From Crossiella sp. CA-258035 (lineage in GTDB: Bacteria > Actinomycetota > Actinomycetes > Mycobacteriales > Pseudonocardiaceae): a DNA stretch of 64,000 nt. Both the position numbers and the translations under genes were made by a program. Positions 9,484 to 18,648 of this stretch are shown in pieces. The notes beneath the pieces are model-generated. The model was given only the letters and a program-made list of their open reading frames with translations, was not told where the DNA came from and ran no database searches. The number at the start of each line of letters is the position of its first letter. The first letter of the stretch is position 1. Location: contig NZ_CP116413.1 in the NCBI RefSeq assembly GCF_030064675.1, positions 95,001 through 159,000 of the forward strand. The letters are read 5' to 3'.

Positions 9484-9517
9484 GCAAAAACGCGAGTGCT
9501 CCACGAGCACTCGCGTT
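9484..9517 (-). terminator. tRNA-Gly terminator
   Basis: A perfect 12-bp stem (9489-9500 with 9506-9517) around a 5-nt loop. On the minus strand the stem ends in a short T run, so it fits termination of the tRNA transcribed from that strand about ten bases upstream. Confidence 0.75.
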
Positions 9518-9526
9518 CGATTGCTG

Positions 9527-9599
9527 AGCGGATGACGAGACTCGAACTCGCGACCCTCACCTTGGCAAGGTGATGCGCTACCAACTGCGCTACATCCGC
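9527..9599 (-). tRNA. tRNA-Gly (GCC)
   Basis: A 73-nt cloverleaf on the minus strand. The acceptor arms are GCGGATG (9599-9593) and CATCCGC (9534-9528); the anticodon stem TCACC/GGTGA holds the loop TTGCCAA with anticodon GCC; the T arm reads GCGAGTTCGAGTCTCGT. The CCA end is not encoded. A terminator follows. Confidence 0.95.
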
Positions 9600-9909
9600 A
9601 CGCTCTCCGGACCGTGGTCCCGATCGCTGGGAAGAACATTACATGGACGGCCAAGCGGGTTTCGCAGGGGGGTCGGTCTGGTGAACAGGCTGGTCACTGG
9701 CTGCGCTGGGACTCACCCGGGTGGACCACAACGATCATGACCCGGCAGAATCTCCAGGGTGACAGCCAGGGGTCGGGTGCGACCGAACGGTAGCTTCCAG
9801 ACATTGATTTTCACCCTCGAGGCCCATCGCAGAACCGGTACCGTGGACCCACGCTCAGTGAGCGGTCGTGGCGTCCGTGTGACCGACGCCCGCGGCTGAG
9901 GAGGAACGG
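9600..9909. other. Intergenic region between tRNA-Gly and the DUF983-like gene
   Basis: About 310 bases without a gene. TAATGT on the minus strand at 9641-9636 is a possible -10 box for the tRNA, but no matching -35 was found. Nothing else could be assigned. Confidence 0.4.
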
Positions 9910-10347
9910 ATGACGCGGTTGGTACGGGGTGCGGACGGTCGGAAGTGGACCGTGCGCACCAACGTCGAGTGGTCCAGCCCGGCGGGCATGGACGAGTTCG
10001 AGCACGACGTGAGCGGTGGCCACGGCGCCGCGGTGCTGATGGCCACGCTGATGGTGGTGCTCACCGCGGTATTGATCATCTGGACCCCGGCCGCGGTGAT
10101 CATTCCGCCCTGGCTGATCCTGGCCCTCGCGCTGGTCTTCCTGTTCTTCCCGTTGCGCTGGGTGGTGCGCAGGCCGTGGACGGTGGTCGCGGAGACCCCC
10201 GGCGAGCTGGACGACGCCGGGCCGGAGCGCTGGGTCGGCAACGTGCGCGGCTACCTGAGCATGCGCCAGGAGGCGATCAAGGTGGCCAGGGACATCGAGG
10301 TCTACTCCTCGCCCGCCTTCGACGGCCCGCTGCAGCCGGTGGACTGA
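9910..10347 (+). CDS. DUF983-like membrane protein
   Basis: A 145-residue protein with two adjacent hydrophobic segments at about 41-60 and 66-85, separated by a short PPW turn, and polar ends. It resembles proteins labelled DUF983 in Pseudonocardiales: MTRLVRG.DGR.WTVR at the start, 'FPLRWVVRRPWTVVAETPG' after the second segment and 'ERWVGNVRG' further on. Function unknown. GAGGAGGAACG precedes the ATG. The gene ends 14 bases before the glycosylase gene and probably shares its transcript. Confidence 0.65.
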   Translation: MTRLVRGADGRKWTVRTNVEWSSPAGMDEFEHDVSGGHGAAVLMATLMVVLTAVLIIWTPAAVIIPPWLILALALVFLFFPLRWVVRRPWTVVAETPGELDDAGPERWVGNVRGYLSMRQEAIKVARDIEVYSSPAFDGPLQPVD

Positions 10348-10361
10348 CGTAGTCTGGCCGC

Positions 10362-11225
10362 GTGCCCGAACTGCCCGAGGTGGAGGCGCTGGCCCACCAC
10401 CTGCGTGAGCACGCCGTCGGACGCACGGTGACCAGGGTCGACCTGGCCTCGATGACCGTGCTGAAGACGGTCGCGCCGCAGCCGACCGACCTCTACGGCC
10501 GGGCGGTGACCGGCGCGTCCCGCTTCGGCAAGTTCCTCTCCCTGGACTGCGGTGACCTGCACCTGGTCACCCACCTGTCCCGGGCGGGCTGGCTGCGCTG
10601 GTCCGACGAGCTCAGCGCCATCCCGCCCAAGCCGGGCAAGGGGCCGCTCGCGCTGCGGGTGCACCTGGGCCCGCCGGGCAAGTCCCCGGGCTTCGACCTC
10701 ACCGAGGCGGGCACGCAGAAGCGGCTCGCCGTCTACGTGGTGGCCGATCCCGCGCAGGTGCCCGGCATCGCCAGGCTCGGGCCGGACGCGCTCGCGCTGA
10801 GCCGTCCCGAACTGGCTGAACTGCTGGCCGGGCGGGGCGAGCGGATCAAGACCACGCTGACCGACCAGACCGTGCTCGCCGGGATCGGCAACGCCTACTC
10901 CGACGAGGTGCTGCACGCGGCCAGGCTCTCCCCGTACGCCACCACCGGGCGGCTCGACGAGGAGGCGGTGGACCGGCTGTTCACCGCGATGCGGGAGATC
11001 CTCACCGACGCCGTCCAGCGCTCGGTCGGCCAGGCCGCGGCCCGGCTCAAGGGCGAGAAGCGGGCCGGGCTGCGGGTGCACGCGCGCACCGGACTGCCCT
11101 GCCCGGTGTGCGGGGACACCGTGCGCGAGGTGTCCTTCGCGGACAAGTCCATGCAGTACTGCCCGACCTGCCAGACCGGCGGCAAGCCGCTGGCCGACCG
11201 GCGGATGTCCCGGCTGCTGAAGTAG
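10362..11225 (+). CDS. Fpg/Nei family DNA glycosylase
   Basis: A 287-residue base-excision repair enzyme started by GTG. The N-terminus after the initiator is PELPEVE, giving the catalytic Pro and Glu of the family. The middle holds the helix-two-turn-helix segment (LTDQTVLAGIGNAYSDEVLHAARLSPY). The C-terminus has a zinc finger, CPVCG...CPTC. Whether it prefers oxidised purines (Fpg/MutM) or pyrimidines (Nei) cannot be settled by eye. It converges on lutC with one base between the stops. Confidence 0.92.
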   Translation: MPELPEVEALAHHLREHAVGRTVTRVDLASMTVLKTVAPQPTDLYGRAVTGASRFGKFLSLDCGDLHLVTHLSRAGWLRWSDELSAIPPKPGKGPLALRVHLGPPGKSPGFDLTEAGTQKRLAVYVVADPAQVPGIARLGPDALALSRPELAELLAGRGERIKTTLTDQTVLAGIGNAYSDEVLHAARLSPYATTGRLDEEAVDRLFTAMREILTDAVQRSVGQAAARLKGEKRAGLRVHARTGLPCPVCGDTVREVSFADKSMQYCPTCQTGGKPLADRRMSRLLK

Positions 11226-11226
11226 C

Positions 11227-11847
11227 TCAGCCGGAGACGATCAGGACCTCCAGGGTGCGCGGGCCGTGCACGCCCTCCACCCGGTCCAGCTCGATGTCGC
11301 TGGTCGCGGACGGGCCGCTGATGAAGGTCAGCGGGCGCACCGGGTCCAGCCTGGCCAGCGCCTCCGGCACGGTGGCCGCGATCTGGTCCGCCCGCACCAC
11401 GCACAGGTGGTAGTCCGGCAGCAGGGTCAGCGCCCGCCTGCCCTGGGCCACGCCGGCGTCCAGCACGATGGTGCCGGTCTCCGCGATGGCCACCGCGCAG
11501 CCGGTGAGCACGCCGTCGCAGCCGTCCAGGGTCTCGATGGACAGCGGCGGCTGGTCCACCAGCCAGGTCAGGTCCTCGTTGAGCCAGTCCGCGGGCACAT
11601 CGGCGGGCACCGCGATCCGCCGCGCGCCGCGGGCGTCCAGCAGCGCGTCGATCCACACGCCCAGCCGGTCCGCGGTCACCCGGTGCACCACGGCCCGGTA
11701 GTCCGCGACCCGCTCGGCCAGCACCTCCACCACGTCGCCGAGGTCCCTGGCGCGGTCGTAGTCGCGCGGCACCGGCGCCGGGCCGGGCCTGCCGCTGAGC
11801 GCGGTGCGGATGCGGGTCAGCATCACCGCGCGGGCCTCACTGCTCAC
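11227..11847 (-). CDS. lutC: Lactate utilization protein C (LutC/YkgG family)
   Basis: A 206-residue LUD-domain protein. It contains the family segments TADRLGVWIDALLDARG, DGVLTGCAVAIAETGTIVLDAG and 'PLTFISGPSATSDIELDRVEGVHGPRTLEVLIV', the last being the conserved C-terminal signature. LutC works with LutA and LutB in oxidising L-lactate to pyruvate. Its start overlaps the end of lutB by 11 bases, so the three genes are one tightly coupled operon on the minus strand. Confidence 0.92.
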   Translation of the reverse strand: MSSEARAVMLTRIRTALSGRPGPAPVPRDYDRARDLGDVVEVLAERVADYRAVVHRVTADRLGVWIDALLDARGARRIAVPADVPADWLNEDLTWLVDQPPLSIETLDGCDGVLTGCAVAIAETGTIVLDAGVAQGRRALTLLPDYHLCVVRADQIAATVPEALARLDPVRPLTFISGPSATSDIELDRVEGVHGPRTLEVLIVSG

Positions 11848-13276
11848 CGCGGTTCCTCCTCCACCAGCTGCGGAACGACTCGGCAGGCGGCACCGGCACG
11901 TCGCGGACCTCGGTCCACTTCGAGCCCGGCCAGGGCAGCCGGGTGATCCGGCCGTCGCGGCCGAGGAACCGGGCCAGCGTGCCGGCCCGCTGCGCCCGCT
12001 CGAAGCGCTTGGCGTCGGCCATCACCCAGGCCAGCGCGCGCATGGCCAGCGCCTCGGGGGCCAGCTTGCCCTTGTCCTCGACCACTCTGGCCCGCAGGTG
12101 GGTGAGCACCTCGGGGATGTTGATCGACACCGGGCAGACCTCGTAGCAGGCCCCGCACAGCGAGGAGGCGAACGGCAGCGAGGCGGCCTGCTTGTCCGCC
12201 GGGTTGTTGACCAGCTGCGGGGTCAGGATCGCGCCGATCGGGCCGGGGTAGACCGAGCCGTAGGCCTCGCCGCCGGTGCGCTCGTACACCGGGCACACGT
12301 TCAGGCAGGCCGAGCAGCGGATGCAGCGCAGCGTCTGGCGGCCCACCTCGTCGGCCAGGGTCGCGGTGCGGCCGTTGTCCAGCAGGATCAGGTGGAACGC
12401 CCGCGGCCCGTCGCCGGGGGTCACGCCGGTCCACACCGAGGTGTAGGGGTTCATCCGCTCGGCGGTGGAGGAGCGCGGCAGCAGTTGGAGGAAGACCTCC
12501 AGGTCCGGCCAGCTGGGCACCACCTTCTCGATGCCCATCACGGTGATCAGCGTCTCCGGCAGGGTCAGGCACATCCGGCCGTTGCCCTCGGACTCCACCA
12601 CCACGATCGACCCGGTCTCGGCCACGCCGAAGTTGGCGCCGGAGATCGCCACCTTGGCGGAGAGGAACTTCCGCCGCAGGTGCCGCCGGGCCGCCTCGGC
12701 CAGCGCGCGCGGCTCGCTGGTCAGGTCGGCTGGCACGTCCGGCATCGCGCGCTGGAAGATCTCCTTGATCTCCGCGCGGTTGCGGTGGATCGCGGGCACC
12801 AGGATGTGCGAGGGCCGGTCCTGGCCGAGCTGCACGATGAGCTCGGCCAGGTCGGTCTCGATCGCGGTGACCCCGCCCTCGGCCAGCGCCTCGTTCAGGC
12901 CGATCTCCGCGGTGGCCATGGACTTCACCTTGACCACCTCGGTCTCGCCGGTGGCGCGGATCAGCCGCAATGCGATCGCGTTGGCCTCGGCGGCGTCCCT
13001 GGCCCAGTGCACGGTGCCGCCGCGGGCGGTGACCGCCGCCTCCAGCTGGACCAGGTAGGTGTCCAGGTTGGCCAGCACCTCGTCCTTGATCGCGGCCCCG
13101 GCGGCGCGCAGCTGCTCCCAGTCCGGCAGCTCGGCCACCGCGGCGGCCCGCTTGCCGCGGATGGTGCTGGTGGCGTTGCGCAGGTTGCGGCGCAGCTGGG
13201 TGTTGCCGAGCGCCGCCTTGGCCGCCTTGGGGAAGGCCGGGGTGCCCAGCCAGGTCACCGGGTTGCGGACGACCAT
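11837..13276 (-). CDS. lutB: Lactate utilization protein B (iron-sulfur LutB)
   Basis: A 479-residue protein from ATG 13276, which is preceded by GGAGGAGGAACC; the open frame runs further upstream but that start has no support. The N-terminal LUD domain includes GANFGVAETGSIVVVESEGNGR, and the C-terminal part has two ferredoxin-type clusters, CIRCSACLNVCPVY and CGACYEVCPVSI, for 4Fe-4S centres. It is the electron-transfer core of the LutABC L-lactate dehydrogenase. Its start codon lies inside the end of lutA (22-base overlap). Confidence 0.93.
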   Translation of the reverse strand: MVVRNPVTWLGTPAFPKAAKAALGNTQLRRNLRNATSTIRGKRAAAVAELPDWEQLRAAGAAIKDEVLANLDTYLVQLEAAVTARGGTVHWARDAAEANAIALRLIRATGETEVVKVKSMATAEIGLNEALAEGGVTAIETDLAELIVQLGQDRPSHILVPAIHRNRAEIKEIFQRAMPDVPADLTSEPRALAEAARRHLRRKFLSAKVAISGANFGVAETGSIVVVESEGNGRMCLTLPETLITVMGIEKVVPSWPDLEVFLQLLPRSSTAERMNPYTSVWTGVTPGDGPRAFHLILLDNGRTATLADEVGRQTLRCIRCSACLNVCPVYERTGGEAYGSVYPGPIGAILTPQLVNNPADKQAASLPFASSLCGACYEVCPVSINIPEVLTHLRARVVEDKGKLAPEALAMRALAWVMADAKRFERAQRAGTLARFLGRDGRITRLPWPGSKWTEVRDVPVPPAESFRSWWRRNRGEQ

Positions 13277-13977
13277 GGTTCCTCCTCCGTGCTCGCCAGG
13301 ATCTCCGCCAGGTGCACCGGGCGCACCCCGCTGCGCAGCCGGGACAGCCCGCCGCCGATGTGCATCAGGCAGGAGTTGTCGCCGGCGCACAGCACCTCGG
13401 CCGAGGTGCCGATGACGTGGTGCATCTTGTCCGCCAGCATCGCGGTGGAGGTCTCGGCGTTCTTCACCGCGAAGGTGCCGCCGAACCCGCAGCAGGAGCT
13501 GGCCTCCGGCAGCTCGACCAGCTCCAGCCCGCGCACCGCGCGCAGCAGCCGCAGCGGTTTCTCGCCGACGCCGAGCATCCGCAGCGAGTGGCAGGTCGGG
13601 TGGTAGGTGACCCGGTGCGGGAAGTACGCGCCGACCTCGGTCACGCCCAGCACGTCGACCAGGAACTCGGAGAGCTCGTAGGTGCGCGCGGAGACCGGGG
13701 ACTCGGTGAGGCCGGGATGGATGTCGCGGACCATGCCGGTGCAGGAGCCGGAGGGGGCGACCACCGCGTCGTAGTCGCCGAAGACCTCGGCGTAGCCGAC
13801 CGCCATCGGCCGCGCCTGCTTGGCGTAGCCGGTGTTGAAGTGCATCTGGCCGCAGCAGGTCTGCGCCAGCGGGAACTCCACCCGGCAGCCCAGTCTCTCC
13901 AGCAGCCGCACGGTCGCCTTGGCGGTCTCCGGGAAGAACGTGTCGGTCAGGCAGGTCGCGAACAACCCGACCCGCAT
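13255..13977 (-). CDS. lutA: Lactate utilization protein A (LutA)
   Basis: A 240-residue protein of the cysteine-rich CCG family. The start ATG 13977 (MRVGLFATCLTD) is chosen over one 33 bases upstream because GGTGGAGAGG precedes it. Two CCG modules are seen: LAQTCCGQMHFNTGY with its upstream TCL, and EASSCCGFGGTFAVKN with C...H/C ligands. These hold unusual iron-sulfur centres as in heterodisulfide reductase and GlpC. First gene of lutABC; it is divergent from the LytS-type kinase gene across about 130 bases, so the kinase and the lactate operon may share control. Confidence 0.92.
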   Translation of the reverse strand: MRVGLFATCLTDTFFPETAKATVRLLERLGCRVEFPLAQTCCGQMHFNTGYAKQARPMAVGYAEVFGDYDAVVAPSGSCTGMVRDIHPGLTESPVSARTYELSEFLVDVLGVTEVGAYFPHRVTYHPTCHSLRMLGVGEKPLRLLRAVRGLELVELPEASSCCGFGGTFAVKNAETSTAMLADKMHHVIGTSAEVLCAGDNSCLMHIGGGLSRLRSGVRPVHLAEILASTEEEPWSSATR

Positions 13978-14104
13978 GGCCTCTCCACCTGCTGTGCGCA
14001 CAGCGGACACCCTGCCTCGGAAAACCTCCGATGTCTACGGTTCATCCTTTTGGTGCCATCTCCGGGTGACGGGGTGGTTGCAGATTCAGCCTGTGGGTCC
14101 CAGC

Positions 14105-15361
14105 ATGGACGCCGTGGGTGAACTGCTCACTGAGCGATCGGCCATGGCGGTCCTGGCGGGTATCGCCGTTCTCGCCGCCTTTGTCCTGCTGTGCCGGGCA
14201 CGGCGGGTCAGCACCTCGATGGAGGACGCCACGCTGACCGCCCTGCACCGGGTGACCGATGCTGCCCCAACACTGCGCGAGGGCCTGTCGGTGCGGTCGG
14301 CTGATGAGCTGACCCCGCACCTGAAGGAGATGCTCGGCTGCGTGGCGGTCGCGCTCACCGACGGGGACGGCGAGGTGCTGTCCTGGGCCGGTGAGGCGAA
14401 CTACCACTACGAGGACCTCCGCCCCACCGTGGAGAAGGCGATCATCCATCGCACCACCGAGACCACCAGTCACGGGATGATGGACTGCGACGTCAACAAG
14501 TGCGCGCTGCGGCACGCGATCGTGGCCCCGCTGGAGGTCGACGGGATCATGGTCGGCTCGCTGCTGGTGGCCTCCGCGGTCGGCGGGCGCAGGCTGTCGC
14601 GGGCGGCCGAGGTGGGCTCGCGCTACATCACCACGCACCTGGAGCTGGCCGAGCTGGAGGAGTCCCGCTCCCGGCTGGCCATCGCCGAGGTCCGCGCCCT
14701 GCGCGCGCAGATCTCCCCGCACTTCCTGTACAACGCGCTGACCACGATCTCCTCGCTGGTCCGCACCGACCAGGAACAGGCGCGGGACCTGCTGCTCGAC
14801 TTCGCCGACTTCACCCGCTACTCCTTCCGCACGGCCGGGGAGTTCACCACCCTCGGCGAGGAGCTGCACAACGTCGAGCGCTACCTGACCCTGGAGCGGG
14901 CCCGCTACGGCGACGCGCTCAACGCGCAGGTGCGCATCGCGCCGGAGGTGCTCTCCGTGGCGGTGCCGTTCCTGACCCTGCAACCGCTGGTGGAGAACGC
15001 GGTCCGGCACGGCCTGGCGAACAAGCCGGGCGGCGGCACGGTCACCGTGGTGGCCGCGGACAACGGGGCCGAGGCCACCATCAGCGTGGAGGACGACGGG
15101 GTCGGCATGGACCCCGAGCGGCTGTCCCAGGACCTGAACTCGCACTTCACCGGCGCGCACGTGGGCATCAACAACATCGACCACCGGCTGCGCTCCTTCT
15201 TCGGCAACGACTACGGCCTGGTGGTGGAGACCAACCTGGGCGCGGGCACGAAGATCAGCATGCGGGTCCCGAAGTTCACCGCAGGGGTGCACGCGCCGCC
15301 GCCGACCTGGCCGGATGCGGTGGGGCGCAAGCAGGAGGAAGCGCACCAGCCCACCGGCTGA
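14105..15361 (+). CDS. LytS/BtsS-type sensor histidine kinase
   Basis: A 418-residue kinase from ATG 14105. A single N-terminal membrane segment (about residues 13-32) replaces the multi-span LytS sensor; a GAF-like domain follows (about 60-175, with CDVNKCALRHAIVAPLEV), then the His-kinase motif AQISPHFLYNALTTISSLVR with the phospho-acceptor His, and an ATPase domain with LQPLVENAVRHGL and DDGVGMD. Kinases of this class pair with LytTR regulators; one is encoded 2.5 kb downstream with symporter genes, while lutABC lies divergently upstream. The likely stimulus is a small carboxylate, by analogy with pyruvate-sensing BtsS/YpdA. Confidence 0.88.
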   Translation: MDAVGELLTERSAMAVLAGIAVLAAFVLLCRARRVSTSMEDATLTALHRVTDAAPTLREGLSVRSADELTPHLKEMLGCVAVALTDGDGEVLSWAGEANYHYEDLRPTVEKAIIHRTTETTSHGMMDCDVNKCALRHAIVAPLEVDGIMVGSLLVASAVGGRRLSRAAEVGSRYITTHLELAELEESRSRLAIAEVRALRAQISPHFLYNALTTISSLVRTDQEQARDLLLDFADFTRYSFRTAGEFTTLGEELHNVERYLTLERARYGDALNAQVRIAPEVLSVAVPFLTLQPLVENAVRHGLANKPGGGTVTVVAADNGAEATISVEDDGVGMDPERLSQDLNSHFTGAHVGINNIDHRLRSFFGNDYGLVVETNLGAGTKISMRVPKFTAGVHAPPPTWPDAVGRKQEEAHQPTG

Positions 15362-15398
15362 GCGGGCAGCGGCGCGGAATTTCCGTACCCTCGCAGGC

Positions 15399-16232
15399 AT
15401 GAACGTCGCCGAGCGGTTGGCCAAGAAACTGCCCATGATCGGCGAGCGCGTCGACCGCTCGCCCGTCGTCGCCGTGGTCCGGCTGCACGGCGTGATCAGC
15501 CCGACGCCGTCCCCACTGGCCAGGAACACGATCAACATCAACACCATGGAGTCCGCGCTCAGCCGCGCCTTCGGCCACGACCGGCTGGTCGCGGTCGCGC
15601 TGGCGATCAACTCACCCGGCGGCGCGCCCACCCAGTCCGCGCTGGTGGCCGACCGGATCCGGGAGCTGGCCGCGACCAAGAAGGTGCCCGTGCTCGCCTT
15701 CTGCGAGGACGTGGCGGCCTCCGGCGGCTACTGGCTGGCCTGCGCGGGCGATGAGATCTACGCGCACAGCACCTCGCTGGTCGGCTCGATCGGCGTGGTC
15801 AGCTCCAGCTTCGGCCTCAACGGGCTGCTGGAGCGCATCGGTGTGGAGCGCCGGGTGCACGCCGCCGGTGAGAACAAGGTCCGGCTGGACCCGTTCCGCC
15901 CGGAGAAGGCCGAGGACGTGGCCTGGCTCAAGGGTTTGCAGTCCCGGCTGCACGAGCGCTTCGGCGAGTGGGTCACCCAGCGGCGCGGGGCGAAGCTGAC
16001 CGGCGGGCCGGAGGAGTTGTTCACCGGCGAGATCTGGCTCGGCGACCAGGCCGCCAAACTCGGCCTGGTGGACGGCATCGGCACCCTGCGCGGGGTGGTC
16101 AAGAAGCGCTGGCCGGATGCGGAGATCGTGGTCTCCGAACCGCGCCGCCCGCTGCTGGCCAGGCTGGGCCTCGGCGGCGCGGCCATCGAGGCGCTGGAAC
16201 ACCGGGCGATGTGGTCGCGCTTCGGACTGTGA
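15399..16232 (+). CDS. S49 family signal-peptide-peptidase-like protease
   Basis: A 277-residue Ser/Lys protease of the SppA type. The nucleophile Ser is in CEDVAASGGYWLACAG, the core NSPGG oxyanion segment is upstream of it, and the general-base Lys is expected in AGENKVRLDPF. The chain has no obvious N-terminal membrane segment, unlike long SppA forms. It starts at ATG 15399, just 37 bases after the kinase gene, and may be cotranscribed with it. Substrate unknown; such enzymes degrade cleaved signal peptides or membrane-bound pieces. Confidence 0.87.
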   Translation: MNVAERLAKKLPMIGERVDRSPVVAVVRLHGVISPTPSPLARNTININTMESALSRAFGHDRLVAVALAINSPGGAPTQSALVADRIRELAATKKVPVLAFCEDVAASGGYWLACAGDEIYAHSTSLVGSIGVVSSSFGLNGLLERIGVERRVHAAGENKVRLDPFRPEKAEDVAWLKGLQSRLHERFGEWVTQRRGAKLTGGPEELFTGEIWLGDQAAKLGLVDGIGTLRGVVKKRWPDAEIVVSEPRRPLLARLGLGGAAIEALEHRAMWSRFGL

Positions 16233-16341
16233 GCCGCGTTGTGCAGTCCTGCCGATTCACCGCACACAATGCCGCACAACATCATTCCCGCTGATTTTCC
16301 GTAGCCTGCGAAAAGCAGGACAACTGGGGAGAGCGGGGACG

Positions 16342-17556
16342 ATGAATACTGCGCTGAAGAGGAAACTGTCCAGGTCACGGGTCCACCTGACCGATAGGGA
16401 GTTCTATTTCCCGACCGTCTACGCGGGCGCGGCCGGCGAGACGGTGATGCGGAACGGGGCAATGGCCGCGCCGGCCCGCTGCCACAACTTCACCTCGTCG
16501 AACTACCTCGGCCTCGGCCAGCGGCCCGAGGTCGTGGCGGCGGTGACCGAGGCGGTGGGCCGGTACGGGCTGGGGGCCAACAGCTCGCCCGCGCTGGCCG
16601 GGCACTTCGACGTGCACGAGGAGCTGAGCCAGGAGCTGGCCCAGCTGCACGGCACCGAGGCCGCGATGCTCTACAACAGCGGGTTCGCCGCCAACCTCGG
16701 CGCGCTGGCCGCGCTGGCCGGCAAGGGCGACCTGATCGTGCTGGACGCGGCCGCGCACGGCAGCCTGGTCTTCGGCGCCAAGTCCTCCGGCGCCGAGCTG
16801 CGCTACTACCCGCACCGAGACCACGCGGCGCTGGCCGCGCTGCTGGCCGAGCACGCCAAACCGGGCCGGACCACGCTGGTGGGCATCGTCGGGGTCTACA
16901 GCATGGCCGGTGAGGTGGAGGACGTCGCCGCGGTGGCCAGGGTCGCCCGCGAGCACGGGGCGGTCACCCTGCTCGACGACGCGCACGGCCTCGGCGTGAT
17001 CGGCGCGCACGGCACCGGCAGCATGGAGCACCACGGCCTGCCGCACGACGCGGTGGACATCCACATGGGCACGCTGAGCAAGTCGCTGGCCGCCGCCGGC
17101 GGCTACCTGGCCGGCTCGCACGAGCTGATCGACTACCTGCGCTTCCACGCGATGTCGCACCTGCTGACCGCGAGCATCCCGCCCGCGGTGGCGGCCGGCT
17201 GCCTGGCCGCGCTGCGCATCCTGCGCGCCGAGGGGCACGTGCTGAGCCCCCGGCTGCGGGACCGGGCGCGGTTCTTCCGCGAGCGGCTGCGGGAGCACGG
17301 GCTGGACGCGCGCGGCGCGACCGCGGTGGTGCCGGTGCACCTGCGCACCGAGAGCCTGGTGATCCCGGTCAACGAGCTGGTGCTCTCCCGCGGAGTTTTC
17401 CTGAGTCCGGTGATGTTCCCGGGGGTGCCGATCGGCCAAGGCAGGTTGCGGTTCACCATTTCCGCGGTGCACGAGGAAGAAACTCTGGCGCGGGTGGCAA
17501 AAATCCTCACCGAGTCCGTGCGGGAGGTCGAGGCGACCGCGCGGCAGGCCGGCTGA
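16342..17556 (+). CDS. Alpha-oxoamine synthase (PLP enzyme, BioF/KBL-like)
   Basis: A 404-residue fold-type I PLP enzyme of the alpha-oxoamine synthase group. Family features are FTSSNYLGLGQRPEV, YGLGANSSPALAG, LLDDAHGLGVIG and the PLP-binding Lys in HMGTLSKSLAAAGGYLAG. The group joins an acyl-CoA to an amino acid with loss of CO2; members make 8-amino-7-oxononanoate, aminolevulinate, 2-amino-3-ketobutyrate, sphingoid bases or signalling ketones. No biotin genes lie nearby, so the product is open. A small CCTGC/GCAGG hairpin and GGGGAGAG precede the ATG. Confidence 0.87.
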   Translation: MNTALKRKLSRSRVHLTDREFYFPTVYAGAAGETVMRNGAMAAPARCHNFTSSNYLGLGQRPEVVAAVTEAVGRYGLGANSSPALAGHFDVHEELSQELAQLHGTEAAMLYNSGFAANLGALAALAGKGDLIVLDAAAHGSLVFGAKSSGAELRYYPHRDHAALAALLAEHAKPGRTTLVGIVGVYSMAGEVEDVAAVARVAREHGAVTLLDDAHGLGVIGAHGTGSMEHHGLPHDAVDIHMGTLSKSLAAAGGYLAGSHELIDYLRFHAMSHLLTASIPPAVAAGCLAALRILRAEGHVLSPRLRDRARFFRERLREHGLDARGATAVVPVHLRTESLVIPVNELVLSRGVFLSPVMFPGVPIGQGRLRFTISAVHEEETLARVAKILTESVREVEATARQAG

Positions 17557-17568
17557 GGCCAATGCGGA

Positions 17569-17601
17569 CCGCCCGGACCGCTGCCCTCGCGGTCCGGGCG
17601 G
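17569..17601 (+). terminator. Hairpin after the alpha-oxoamine synthase gene
   Basis: A perfect 12-bp GC-rich stem (17569-17580 with 17590-17601) with a 9-nt loop, starting 13 bases after the stop codon. No T run follows. It probably separates this gene from the LytTR regulator unit. Confidence 0.6.
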
Positions 17602-17826
17602 CAGCGGTCCGGCCTGCGGCGTTGAAGTCGGAGTTTGATCACTGTGGGTGATAGTGTCGGCACGAGCAGATGACCTGAGTGGGTCGATCTTTCCCACGAG
17701 GCGTCACCACGCATTGACTCGGTCGTTCAAGCCAAGTAATAGCTGAGCGATCAACAGCGTCACCCCGTTGGCGGGTGGCTCGCTCGTGGACAGTCGGCAC
17801 CACGTATCGGCAGGATTGACCTCATC

Positions 17827-18648
17827 GTGAGTACGAACGGCAGCCCCCCCGGGCTCATCGTCATGGCGGTCGACGATGAGCCCAAGAACCTGGACGAGTT
17901 GTGTTACCTGCTGCGGCAGAACCCCAGGGTGCGGCGCGTCCTGGAGGCTTCGGACGCGCTGGAAGCGCTGCGGATCATCCGCGGCCAGGATCCGGAGCTC
18001 CAGCAGCGGATCGCCGCCGGGCTGCCCGCGGTGGATGCGGTCTTCGCCGACATCCAGATGCCCGGCCTGTCCGGGGTGGAGATGGCCACCGTGATCACCG
18101 GGCTGCGGGACGCGCCCGCGCTGGTCTTCGTCACCGGCCACGGTGACCACGCGCTGGCCGCCTACAACCTCGGCGCGCTGGACTACATCAGCAAACCGCC
18201 CAACCCGGAACGGCTGGAGCGGGTGCTGCGGCTGATCGAGCGCACCTCGATGGCCACCGTGGCCGCGCCCGCGGAGGAGCCTGCCGACGAGGAGGTCATC
18301 CCGGTCGAGCTGGCGGGCACCACCAAGCTGATCCCGCGCGCCGCGGTCCGCTACGTGGAGGCCCAGGGCGACTACGCCCGCCTGCACACCGCGGAGGGCA
18401 GCCACCTGGTGCGGATTCCGTTGGCACAGCTGGAAGAACGCTGGGGTGACGCCGGGTTCGTCCGCATCCACCGCTCCTACCTGGTGGCGATGGGGCTGAT
18501 CACCGAGCTGAAGATGGCCACCTCCGGCTACACCGTGCGGGTGGGCAGCGGGGAGGACGCGGTGGAGCTGCCGGTCAGCCGCAGGCACACCAGGGAGCTC
18601 AAGGACCGGCTGGTGCGCTCGCCGAAGAACAACTGGGGCCACCGGTGA
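17827..18648 (+). CDS. LytTR family response regulator
   Basis: A 273-residue regulator started by GTG (an internal ATG at 17863 would still keep the receiver domain). Receiver domain about 13-140: acidic pair DDEP, phospho-acceptor Asp in VFADIQMPGLSG, and Lys in DYISKPPNPERL. LytTR DNA-binding domain about 160-265: VRYVEAQGDYARLHT and RIHRSYLVAM. It is the natural partner of the LytS-type kinase encoded upstream and heads a unit with symporter genes, which suggests that it switches on their expression. Confidence 0.93.
   Translation: MSTNGSPPGLIVMAVDDEPKNLDELCYLLRQNPRVRRVLEASDALEALRIIRGQDPELQQRIAAGLPAVDAVFADIQMPGLSGVEMATVITGLRDAPALVFVTGHGDHALAAYNLGALDYISKPPNPERLERVLRLIERTSMATVAAPAEEPADEEVIPVELAGTTKLIPRAAVRYVEAQGDYARLHTAEGSHLVRIPLAQLEERWGDAGFVRIHRSYLVAMGLITELKMATSGYTVRVGSGEDAVELPVSRRHTRELKDRLVRSPKNNWGHR

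Noticed and set aside
14011-14104. Riboswitch or attenuator between lutA and the kinase gene
   Set aside because: No stable conserved stem or recognisable riboswitch core was found in the short divergent region.
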